Shown here in pieces: positions 9,005 to 16,198 of a stretch of DNA of 27,728 bases. Numbering within the stretch: position 1 is the stretch's first letter; every line of letters begins with the position of its first letter. The stretch is taken from assembly GCA_963797475.1 (NCBI GenBank), contig CAWCPR010000010.1:1-27728 (forward strand), in the 5' to 3' direction. Below the pieces are notes generated by a model. The model had not been told where the DNA came from and ran no database searches. It was given only the letters and a program-made list of their open reading frames with translations. Origin of the DNA: CAWCPR01 sp963797475. Lineage in GTDB: Bacteria; Chloroflexota; Anaerolineae; Anaerolineales; UBA4823. A program made the position numbers and the translations under genes.

Positions 9005-9985
9005 TCGACTGCCCCTCTCTGTTCGGAAGTCAAGTGGAGGAAGACCTCTTCCAGTGTGGCAGCGCGCCGGCCGGCTTGAAGGATCGTCAAGCCGTTTGCA
9101 TCCAGCTCGCTCAACAGGTTTAGAAACTCCTTCTGCGACCCGGTGTCCATCCAGACCAAAACCGTCTTATCCCCCTCGACCCCCGCGCTCAAACCTGGAA
9201 AGCCGCTTTCCAACTGCTCCAGGATATCATCGCTGGCAACTGTAGCGAGTTGGATCTCCATGGTCTCCTGCTGCCCGCCGAATCTGGCAATCACTTCACG
9301 GGTCGGTCCTTCTTCGACTTTCTTCCCTTTGTGGATGACGAAGATGCGGTCGCTCAACCGCTCCGCCAGGTCCATTTGATGCGTGGTTAAAACAACGGCC
9401 TTGCCCTGCTTCTCGACAAACTGGCGGATGACCAGCTCAATCGTGCGCGAAGCCTGCACATCCAGGCCTAAGGTTGGCTCATCTAGCAGCAATACATCCG
9501 GGTCATGAAGTATAGCAGTTGCCAGGGCAACTTTCTGCTGCATCCCTCGCGAGAGATAGCGCACCTCTTCGTTAGCCCGGTCGGAAAGTTCAACCAGATC
9601 AAGCACTTCGGCGATTCGACTGGCGAGATGCCCTCCCCGCATGCTGCGAAGCGCCCCGAAATATTCCAGGTTGGCGCGCGCCGAGAGCCGCCAATAAACG
9701 TTGCGTGAGCCTTCCAAAATCGCTCCGGCGTGACGGAGGGCTTTGTTGCGATCTTTAGCGATATCCAATCCGGCCAGTTGTATCGATCCGCTGGTTGGCA
9801 ACACCAACCCCAGAATCATTTTGATGGTCGTGGTTTTGCCGGCTCCATTCGGACTAAGCAGCCTGAAGACAGTCCCAGGTTCGAGTCTCAAAGGAGATGC
9901 CATCCACAGCATTCGGTTGGCCAGATCGATAGGATTTGACCAGTTGAGAAACTCGGATTGCTGGATATTTTGGAGGCTCACTGAC
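9001..9985 (-). CDS. ABC transporter ATP-binding protein (DrrA-like), frameshifted near 9886
   Basis: The family N-terminus (YPAIRVSQLVKSY, then NAVDGISFE) lies in one frame and the rest in another. Dropping one base at about 9886 joins them as ISFELEPGTVF. Motifs after the join are Walker A SPNGAGKTT, signature YLSRGMQQKV, Walker B DVLLLDEP and H-loop TTHQMD, then a DrrA-like C-terminal extension of about 100 residues. The first Walker A residue reads Ser (AGT) where Gly is nearly invariant, which may be another base error. The exact start is unresolved: the frame opens near 9985, beside the end of the kinase. The gene is coupled to the first permease by ATGA. Confidence 0.8.
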
Positions 9986-12397
9986 TTGACCTCCAGGACG
10001 ATTGGCAGTTCCCTCTCCAAGATGGGTATGGATCTTTAGCTCCGCACCAATCATCGCCGCCCGTTCTTGCATCAATACCCACCCAAAGTGATTTTCTCCT
10101 AATTTCCTCTCCTATCCGTCCCGGAGACCCCAATACCATCGTCTTTGACCTGGAGTCGAATCACATCCTGGGTATCCTGTTCGAGTTTTACTTCGATATG
10201 CCGGGCGTGGGCGTGCTTGATAGCGTTGTTCAAGGCTTCCTGGGCGATTCTAAAAATCGAGGTGGCCTGCTCATCGTTGAGTAATAAAGTTCCATCGAGG
10301 CTACTTTGCCAGGTGATCGAGGTCGATGAGTCCGCTCTTTTCTGCATATCTTCAACCAATCCCTGCAATGCCAGGGGTAGACCCTGGTCGAGTAGCGGTG
10401 GACGTTGCGCCTTGATCATTTGCCGCAAGTTCTGGATGAGCCCTTCCAGGTAGTCCAGCAGCTCGGGATTGTTGGGGTCCTTGCGCAGTCCCTGCTTGAT
10501 GTAGAAAATCTCCTGAAGCACAGTGTCATGCAAATCGCTGGCGAGCCGCTTGCGCTGTTCTTCTTCAGACCGGACTAATTGTTGCGCCAGCCCGCGCAGC
10601 GTTTCAACCAGCATAGAGATTGGTCGCAGCCAGAGCGCCTTGCTTGGAAACCGTGGCGATAATATGCAGATCCCGGTCACTGTAAACGTCTCCACTTGCC
10701 CGTTGGCCGAGGATCAGAACACCTTGCAGCTTGCTCTCGGCGATCAATGGCGCGTAGACCTGAGCCCACTCGAAGTCTTTCAGTCCTACTTGGGCATCGG
10801 ATGAGAGTGTGTTCCACAGCTGAGCAGCCCGAACTGGGCGGCGAATCTTCAACAGTGCCTGGCTTAATTCGTCAATTAACGGAAAAGCGTCCTGGTTATC
10901 GTTTGCTCCTTCCAGTTCTAGCCTGTTACCATCGGTTAAAAACAAGGCCGCCCGCTGAATGCCCATCTGCTGAGGCAAGTGCATCGTGAGCAACTCGATC
11001 AGCCTGTTTCGGTCCAAAGGCTGTGCGAGCTGGTCGGACAGGCTGGAAGTCACCGTTGCGAAATCGTAATGGCTGCCATATAAGACCCGGTCCACCTGCA
11101 CCTGGACAACTTTGGATAGGCTGGTAAAGGGCAAGGCGATCAGGACCGCGACGATACCTCCAAGGAGCGGGAGCTGCGAGGGCAATTGAAATAAGAGCAC
11201 AAGCAGGCCGAATATCAGGATGGAAGCAATCAGGATCAGCAAGATCAGCGTGAACCAGACCACGATGCGGTTGATTATGAAGTCAACTTTCAGCAATTTT
11301 CGCTGGAAGATCACGTATGCGTATGCCAGTGGCAGGAGGAGAAGAAAGAGGATGGTATAGGAGCCAGCCAGATATTCCTGCCCAAAAAGAATGTAGGGCA
11401 ATAACGTAAAAGTGAAAAAGGGACCGATCCCCAGGACCATGCCCCAGATGACGATGCCGGTTTGCCTGCGAATTTCGGGATCATGGGAGAGGAATCGATT
11501 GCGGATCAAAAGAGCGACAGCCGCGAGCCAGGAAAGCATGAAGAAGACAAAGACTACCTGGCGTAAATAAATGGCAGCAGTGACAGAGAAAGAATAACCG
11601 CGAGGTTTAAGGACCCAATCGTCGATCATCACCAGCGCCGAGAGCAGGACAGCGATCGCGAAGACCAGGGTTAGGATGCTTTTCCGGTATCTGGGAAGGC
11701 TAACCGATGGGAAGGTGAGGTGGGCCGCCACGATAACCGGGGCCAGCAGGCTCAGTAATACCTTCTGGATCGTATTGGAACCCCAGAAACTGTTCCAACC
11801 ACTGGCCCCTCCTACGGCAGCGGTCAGGGCGGCCATCAGAAAGCCCAGGCTCAGTAAGCGGGCGCGCACGTCGTCTTGCGAAGGAAAGAGCGTCAGCACC
11901 AGCCCGATCACCCACAATCCAATCGATAATATTTGAATGCCAAGATATGAACCCAGGAGCGGCAGATTTTCGGAATAACTGCCGATCGTCAAGGATAGGC
12001 CAATTTGCTCGCCTTGTCGTTCAAACTCATAACGAACGGTATCTCCAGCCTTGATGCCGATCCGATACCGCGGCTCGCTGATCAAAGGGTTGATCGGCTT
12101 ATTATCTATCGCCAGGATCTGATCGCCTACCTGGACGCCGGCCATATCCGCTGGCCCCCCGGGAAAAACCTCATAGATCTCCCCCAGAGGAGCTTCTTGA
12201 TAAACCCCCATCCCATCGTAAGGTCGGAAAATGTAAAAGAATGAGTTGAAGAGAATGATGGCACACAGAATGAGTATCGAGGCGATAGCCTGCCCCTTGG
12301 GATTGGTGGCGAGGGTAAGCAGCCGAGGATGATCATTGGATAGGGCCATTTCTGTCAAAAAGTCGCTTGCGTTAGATAGCCAAAGATCAAGTGACAT
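9982..12397 (-). CDS. ComP-like multi-membrane histidine kinase with PDZ and GAF-like domains, frameshifted
   Basis: About 800 aa over three frames. The first 597 residues hold a membrane segment (37-57), a PDZ-like domain (about 65-138, PGGPADMAGVQVGDQILAIDN), some nine further hydrophobic helices (150-430) and a GAF-like domain (about 455-595). After a frameshift near 10611 comes a HisKA_3 dimerisation domain with the phospho-acceptor in RLASDLHDTVLQEI, then HATPase boxes EALNNAIKHA and DDGIGVSG. A second break near 10101 is cured by one T (RRGNLGENHFG) and leads to MQERAAMIGAELKI and HTHLGEGT. ComP of Bacillus is a multi-membrane HisKA_3 kinase, and I recall it also carries a PDZ-like region. 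The start overlaps the prenyltransferase end by 11 bp. Confidence 0.82.
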
Positions 12398-13328
12398 GCG
12401 GCGTGGGAGTCAAAACGTGTTCTAAGATATCTTCAAGCGCGCTGCGAGCATCGGACGGCTTGAGAACGGATAAGCTCTCCAAGGCACGCCTCCGCCATTC
12501 CAATAAGATATCCGCGATGATCTCAGGGATGCCCGCCTCTATAAGCATTTTCGGACCCTGACTTTGGATTTGTGCTTCGGAAAGCCTGGCCTTATTCTTG
12601 AGATTTACGCGCTTCCTAAAGGGCTGATCGGCAACCATAGAGTGTAAAAGCGCCGGAAGTGTGCGCTGTCTTTCTGGGATCTGTGCATCGATCCAAATAT
12701 CCCGGCAGTCGTCTATCACCTGCCGGATCACCCCAAGGGCTGTACCATAATCGCCCAGCGCCTCAACCAAGGCTGTCGAACCTGCGCCAACGGCCGCTCC
12801 AGCCGCTGCGCCAGCCATGCAGATGCTGCCAGATTTGAGAATCACTGCGCTCCAGTACGCTTGCAACGGATCGCCAGAAACCGATTTCCCGGCGTCTAAA
12901 ACCAGGTCTTGAAATTGACCCATTGAAGCGTCAAAGCCTGCGCTGGCAAATATGGTGGTGATCCTGTTCTGCATTTCCGGGCCAAGAGAAGGATCATCGA
13001 GCATCCGAAAAGCGGCAAACATCCAGGCTATAGCCACGGTCATGGCAAGTTGGGGGCTTTCAAATTGTGCTAAGCGGCTCAAATTGCCATCCTGAATGTC
13101 GTCGATCAGGTTTGCCGCATGGACAAGAGTTACCCACGCAGCCGCAATGGGAAGCGCGTTAGATTGCTCTCCGCCAACCGCCTTGCATGTCAAAATTGGC
13201 AACGCATAAATCCAGGGTTCATCAGCGGCCAGCATGTTCATCAGGAAACGCCGGCATTCTGGCCACTCGTGAAATGAAGCCAATTCCCGGATAAATCGGG
13301 TTACATTCTTCGAAATCTCCTTGAGCAT
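12387..13328 (-). CDS. ComQ-like polyprenyl synthase/peptide prenyltransferase candidate
   Basis: A 313-aa all-helical isoprenyl-diphosphate-synthase-fold protein. Both Asp-rich metal-binding motifs are intact: DDIQD (76-80, in HAANLIDDIQD) and DDCRD (206-210, in IRQVIDDCRD). The mid-domain GQFQD (137-141) and KSG (165-167) motifs are also present. Ordinary polyprenyl synthases use these to condense isopentenyl diphosphate, whereas ComQ of Bacillus uses the same fold to geranylate or farnesylate a Trp of ComX. The setting, 113 bp after a Trp-ending peptide gene and overlapping a ComP-like kinase, makes peptide prenylation the preferred role. ATG 13328 has a weak AGGA upstream. A housekeeping or carotenoid prenyl synthase is the alternative, but no such pathway genes are nearby. 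Confidence 0.85.
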   Translation of the reverse strand: MLKEISKNVTRFIRELASFHEWPECRRFLMNMLAADEPWIYALPILTCKAVGGEQSNALPIAAAWVTLVHAANLIDDIQDGNLSRLAQFESPQLAMTVAIAWMFAAFRMLDDPSLGPEMQNRITTIFASAGFDASMGQFQDLVLDAGKSVSGDPLQAYWSAVILKSGSICMAGAAAGAAVGAGSTALVEALGDYGTALGVIRQVIDDCRDIWIDAQIPERQRTLPALLHSMVADQPFRKRVNLKNKARLSEAQIQSQGPKMLIEAGIPEIIADILLEWRRRALESLSVLKPSDARSALEDILEHVLTPTPHVT

Positions 13329-13379
13329 ATGGTCCTGACGGCTGGCGTTTCTGTGTAAGTAGTTCTATATTCGCGTGGT

Positions 13380-13417
13380 AAAGACGGCATCGAAAAAACG
13401 AAAAGGATGCCGTCTTT
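13380..13417 (-). promoter_or_regulatory. Stem-loop between the peptide gene and the prenyltransferase gene
   Basis: AAAGACGGCATC (13380-13391) is perfectly complementary to GATGCCGTCTTT (13406-13417), giving a 12-bp stem with a 14-nt loop. There is no proper T-run after it on the minus strand, so it is not a textbook intrinsic terminator. Lying 24 bp after the peptide stop, it could protect a short abundant peptide mRNA or attenuate transcription into the downstream genes, favouring peptide over enzyme and kinase. Confidence 0.7.
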
Positions 13418-13441
13418 GATTGTAGGGCTACCCGGTAGTTT

Positions 13442-13627
13442 TTAGTTTATCCAGAAAGATCCACGATCGGGTTCACCACCGCTCACGAAAGCCAACGCCA
13501 GAAAAGAAGCAAGCGCTGTATATAATAAGGACTTGGTGCCTTTAGGTTTCACCGAGGGCGATTTAAGACGCTCTTTACAGAAGTCGGTGAACTCCCTGGC
13601 CAATCGCTGGTTTTTGTTCTCGCTCAT
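13442..13627 (-). CDS. ComX-like prenylated pheromone precursor candidate (61 aa)
   Basis: A 61-aa peptide. Residues 1-32 are charged (MSENKNQRLAREF to KPKGTK), 33-49 are hydrophobic (SLLYTALASFLALAFVS), and the tail is GGEPDRGSFWIN. Trp59 is third from the C-terminus. Mature Bacillus ComX pheromones also carry their prenylated Trp third from the end (for example ADPITRQWGD and GIFWEQ). I chose ATG 13627 because AGGAGG sits 6 bp upstream; the GTG at 13663 has no such signal. Basic residues before the hydrophobic stretch predict N-in, C-out orientation, so the tail would face outside. Bacillus ComX lacks such a membrane segment, so export may differ. No homologue is known to me; the call rests on context and the C-terminus. 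Confidence 0.72.
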   Translation of the reverse strand: MSENKNQRLAREFTDFCKERLKSPSVKPKGTKSLLYTALASFLALAFVSGGEPDRGSFWIN

Positions 13628-13633
13628 GTCCAA

Positions 13634-13639
13634 CCTCCT
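13634..13639 (-). promoter_or_regulatory. Perfect Shine-Dalgarno of the pheromone-like gene
   Basis: AGGAGG lies 6 bp before ATG 13627. It is the strongest ribosome binding site of this locus and fixes the start. It predicts higher translation of the peptide than of its neighbours, whose sites are weak. Confidence 0.85.
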
Positions 13640-13706
13640 GTTAACAGATCGAATTTCCACCAATCACTTCTTCCAAATCTTATGGCATCTTTCAGGAAGC
13701 AAACGA

Positions 13707-13743
13707 GGGGCGTATGTCCCGTTGATGGCTGGACATATGTCCC
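13707..13743 (-). promoter_or_regulatory. Paired GGGACATA operator upstream of the pheromone-like gene
   Basis: Between the regulator stop and the peptide start, two sites read on the minus strand as GGGACATATGTCC (13731-13743) and GGGACATACGCCC (from 13720 down). The first contains the perfect palindrome GGACATATGTCC. They share ACGGGACATA, repeated 23 bp apart, about two helical turns. A weak -10 (TAAGAT, 13677-13682) lies downstream with no good -35. Palindromes at this distance from a weak promoter fit activation by a NarL-type regulator such as the one encoded just upstream. That binding is inference. Confidence 0.55.
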
Positions 13744-13750
13744 GTCTACC

Positions 13751-14404
13751 TCAGTCAGATGCCAGCAACCCAAGGTCGCGGGCTTTGTTGATCGCGGCGA
13801 TCCGTACGTTAATGGCCTCGGTCTCATGAACGTCAAACTTCGAATAGACGCTGGAGAGCAGGTTGCGAACTCGTTTTTCGGAGACCTTCATAGATTGAGC
13901 GATGCCGGCGTTGGAGTGACCCTCGGCAGCAAGCCTCAGTACGATAAGCTCCTGCTCGCTCAGCACGGCGGCTTCGGCCTTCTGTTTGTCGAACAGCTTG
14001 TCGATCACATCATCCGAGTAAAATCGTCTTCCCTCGTAAACCCTCTGGACCCCTTTCGGCAGCATCAGGGATAAATCGTCGCTTTTCAGCACGTAGCCAT
14101 GTGCGCCAGCGTCCACAATCTGGCGAATATAAACATCGTCATCGTAGCCGGTTAACACCAGAACACGCACGTTGGGATACTCTTGAAGTAAAGATCGAAC
14201 GGATGAAATGGGTTCGAAATTTCCGCCGGACATCCCCAGGTCCAGGATTACTACATCGGGTGAAGTCTCCCGTACAAGCCGCGGCAACTCTGAGCCATGG
14301 CCAGCCGTTCCAACGACCTGGATGCCAGGCTGGGAGGCGAGCTCATCTAAAACAGCTTTCAACATGAGCGGATGATCTTCGATTACAGCAACTCGTATGA
14401 GCAT
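13751..14404 (-). CDS. NarL/FixJ-type response regulator (ComA-like)
   Basis: A 217-aa regulator. The receiver domain has the acidic pair E9/D10, phospho-acceptor D55 (VVILDLGMSG), T85 and K107 (YVLKSDD), the full active-site set. The LuxR-type DNA-binding domain spans about 147-205 (LSEQELIVLRLAAEGHSNAGIAQSM). Its partner is most likely the HisKA_3 kinase encoded in the same operon, as ComP pairs with ComA. It lies 45 bp after the XRE gene and 123 bp before the peptide gene. No clear ribosome binding site precedes ATG 14404. The paired GGGACATA sites beside its stop are its best candidate targets. Confidence 0.9.
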   Translation of the reverse strand: MLIRVAVIEDHPLMLKAVLDELASQPGIQVVGTAGHGSELPRLVRETSPDVVILDLGMSGGNFEPISSVRSLLQEYPNVRVLVLTGYDDDVYIRQIVDAGAHGYVLKSDDLSLMLPKGVQRVYEGRRFYSDDVIDKLFDKQKAEAAVLSEQELIVLRLAAEGHSNAGIAQSMKVSEKRVRNLLSSVYSKFDVHETEAINVRIAAINKARDLGLLASD

Positions 14405-14449
14405 TGCGATTTGTTACAGACCCACCTCTAAGCCCAACGCTCAGGTATC

Positions 14450-14842
14450 TTACGATGCCCCTGCGCCTCCGTCGTTCTTCAGAATGAAATCAATCATATT
14501 GAGCAGCGCCAGCTTGCCTTCGCGGCCCAACAAGCTGGATCGAATGGCGATCTGCTCAACCAACTCGTCCTCCCGAGCCTGGTTGATCATCTCCACCCCA
14601 GCAGCTTTTTCTGCAATGAAGTAATTGATGTCAACCGCAAAAAAATCGGCCAGAGCCTGGACGATATGAAATCCCGGGTTTTTTGCGCGTCCTGTGCGTA
14701 GTTTCCAGAGATAAGCGCGAGACATAACGCCTTTGGCGCTCTGAACGACCTCTTCCTGTGTATACTGTGAACCATCTGGTTTTCTCTTCAACTCGAGCAG
14801 CGTGTTGAGCCTTTCGGCAAAACCGTCTTTCGTCTCAGTCAT
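14450..14842 (-). CDS. XRE-family transcriptional regulator
   Basis: A 130-aa protein with an N-terminal helix-turn-helix (about 8-75). The pattern FAERLNTLLE, YTQEEVVQSAKG, SRAYLWKLRTGRAKNPGF, ALADFFAVDINYF resembles the EspR-like XRE regulators common in Actinobacteria. The C-terminal helix region (80-125) probably dimerises. It is the first gene after a good minus-strand promoter and lies 45 bp before the response regulator, so it is probably co-transcribed with the signalling system. It may repress the operon through the GTAG/CTAC half-sites at the predicted start of transcription. The role is inferred from position. Confidence 0.85.
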   Translation of the reverse strand: MTETKDGFAERLNTLLELKRKPDGSQYTQEEVVQSAKGVMSRAYLWKLRTGRAKNPGFHIVQALADFFAVDINYFIAEKAAGVEMINQAREDELVEQIAIRSSLLGREGKLALLNMIDFILKNDGGAGAS

Positions 14843-14878
14843 CGCTACTCTACTGCCCCTACAATCTGCATTTGAGCT

Positions 14879-14929
14879 GTAGTTTGTCTACTCAGGTAGA
14901 AGTATAACGAATGAACCAGAAACATACAA
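14879..14929 (-). promoter_or_regulatory. Promoter of the XRE/regulator operon with overlapping half-sites
   Basis: On the minus strand TTGTAT (14929-14924) and TATACT (14906-14901) are spaced by exactly 17 bp, a good sigma-70-type pair. Immediately downstream, half-sites CTAC, GTAG and CTAC alternate (14899-14879), which could be an operator at the start of transcription. Confidence 0.6.
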
Positions 14930-14996
14930 GAGAAATCAGATTAATATTATCTTGAATGCTAGAGAGCGCCGGAATCACGCACATATATAGCAAAGC

Positions 14997-15115
14997 AAGG
15001 GTGCATTAAATCGTTGCACCCTTTAAAGGGTGCAAGAGCTAAATCTATCTACAAAGGGTGCAAGAAAACATTGCACCCTTAAGGGTATAATGGCTAAAGT
15101 AGCTTTTGCATCCTT
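14997..15115. repeat. Array of six AAGGGTGCAA half-sites (operator or iterons)
   Basis: Copies, exact or with one change, lie at 14997-15006 (ending AT), 15014-15023 (inverted), 15026-15035, 15054-15063, 15071-15080 (inverted) and 15106-15115 (inverted, TTGCATCCTT). The pair 15014/15026 forms a perfect palindrome with a 2-bp centre. A TATAAT at 15086-15091 lies next to one copy. The AT-rich array precedes the antirepressor-like gene and probably binds a regulator; replication iterons are possible but no rep gene is seen. Confidence 0.75.
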
Positions 15116-15133
15116 AGGTATTTCCGTTAAAAT
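15106..15133 (+). promoter_or_regulatory. Candidate promoter of the antirepressor-like gene
   Basis: TTGCAT (15106-15111) and TAAAAT (15128-15133) are spaced by 16 bp. The -35 lies inside the last copy of the repeat array, so a protein bound there would block RNA polymerase. Confidence 0.5.
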
Positions 15134-15171
15134 TAAGCGAACTCTTCTAAAGTCATACACAAGGAGCGAAT

Positions 15172-16098
15172 ATGAGCGACGAGAATGCCGCCGATGACAT
15201 TACCGAAAACGCCAGCCCCGAAGACGTGCTGGACAACACCATCTATGAACCGGAGACCCAGGACGAGATCCCGTTTCGCGGCCGGCAGCTCATTGCTGCA
15301 AAACTCGCCGATGGGCAAGGGTACGTATCGCTCAACTCCGTCGCCGCGGCTTTCGGCATCACGCGCCAGGCGCTGTTTGCCCGCCTTAACCGCAAAAACG
15401 ACTGGTTTTCACCCTACATTGCACGCATTCGCCTCCAGACAGCCGGCGGGCCGCAGGCGATGGTCTGCATGAATGCCGTCGCGCTGCCCCTGTTCCTGGC
15501 CGGGACCTCGCTCGAGTCCGTCAAGGACCCGGAAGCTCGCTTCGTCCTGGCCGCTTTTCTGACCGAGGCCAGGGATGTGCTGGCCGAGCATTTCGGCATC
15601 ACCGAGCGCGGCGAAATGGATTTTATGCGGGTGACCATGGCGCGCCTAGTCGCCGAGCGCCAGGCCGAGGACCGCGGGCTGGAGGGCCGGGCCAAGCAGT
15701 CGTACGTCGACGAGCAGATCACCCAGGTCCGTCGGGAGCACGAAGAAAAGATCGAGCAAATCCGGAAAGCCTACAGCGACCTGCGTGTGCAAGTCCGCGC
15801 CGCGACGCCCACCCCGGAACGACTGGCGCCGGAACAGGCAGGGCAGGTCAGCAACACAGTGCGGAGCGCGGGGAAAGCGCTGGGATATCTCCTGCAAGAG
15901 CGCGGCGTCAACAACCCCTACCCGCGCGTCTATGCCACCATCTGGCGCATGTCGGGGGTCGGCACGACCGAGCGCATCCCGCAGACGAAGTTTGAAGAGA
16001 TTATGAATTGGATGGAAAGGCAGATCCAGATCCTGAGCCAGGCCCCGCGCTTATCTCCGGAGCAGGAGGATAACCTGCTGGACAGCCTGGATTTATAA
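15172..16098 (+). CDS. Phage antirepressor N-terminal (P22_AR_N-like) domain protein
   Basis: A 308-aa protein. Residues about 35-130 match the P22 antirepressor-type N-terminal domain: IPFRGRQLIAAKLADGQGYV, then SVAAAFGITRQALFARL and MVCMNAVALPLFL. A charged coiled-coil-like segment follows (about 165-215), and the C-terminal region (KALGYLLQERGVNNPYPRVYA) resembles domains found in such phage-derived regulators. ATG 15172 is preceded by AAGGAG with 5 bp spacing. Many bacteria carry stand-alone chromosomal genes of this kind, sometimes near restriction systems. It stands alone on this strand, behind a dense repeat array that may be its own control region. No prophage structural genes are nearby. 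Confidence 0.8.
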   Translation: MSDENAADDITENASPEDVLDNTIYEPETQDEIPFRGRQLIAAKLADGQGYVSLNSVAAAFGITRQALFARLNRKNDWFSPYIARIRLQTAGGPQAMVCMNAVALPLFLAGTSLESVKDPEARFVLAAFLTEARDVLAEHFGITERGEMDFMRVTMARLVAERQAEDRGLEGRAKQSYVDEQITQVRREHEEKIEQIRKAYSDLRVQVRAATPTPERLAPEQAGQVSNTVRSAGKALGYLLQERGVNNPYPRVYATIWRMSGVGTTERIPQTKFEEIMNWMERQIQILSQAPRLSPEQEDNLLDSLDL

Positions 16099-16198
16099 CC
16101 GAAACAGTTCTATGTAGAATTTGCACTGTCCCTGGTGACTGCGAATTTTTGTTTTCCGCACCGGTCTTCATTGATACTGTCCAAGGTGGCGAGCCAGC
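16099..16198. other. Short convergent intergenic region
   Basis: This stretch lies between the convergent antirepressor-like and glycosidase genes. I find no hairpin with a T-run and no small gene; only the heptamer ACTGTCC occurs twice. Confidence 0.5.

Noticed and set aside
12387..13328. Housekeeping polyprenyl or carotenoid synthase
   Set aside because: No isoprenoid pathway genes are nearby; it overlaps a sensor kinase and follows a Trp-ending peptide gene, which fits ComQ better.
13380..13417. Intrinsic terminator
   Set aside because: The stem is strong but no T-run follows on either strand.
13628..13663. Longer start (GTG 13663) for the peptide gene
   Set aside because: No ribosome binding site there, whereas ATG 13627 has AGGAGG at 6 bp.
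15086..15091. TATAAT as the main promoter of the antirepressor-like gene
   Set aside because: No acceptable -35 lies 16-18 bp upstream; the TTGCAT/TAAAAT pair further down is better.
14997..15115. CRISPR array
   Set aside because: The repeats are 10-bp half-sites in both orientations with irregular spacing and no spacer-sized units.
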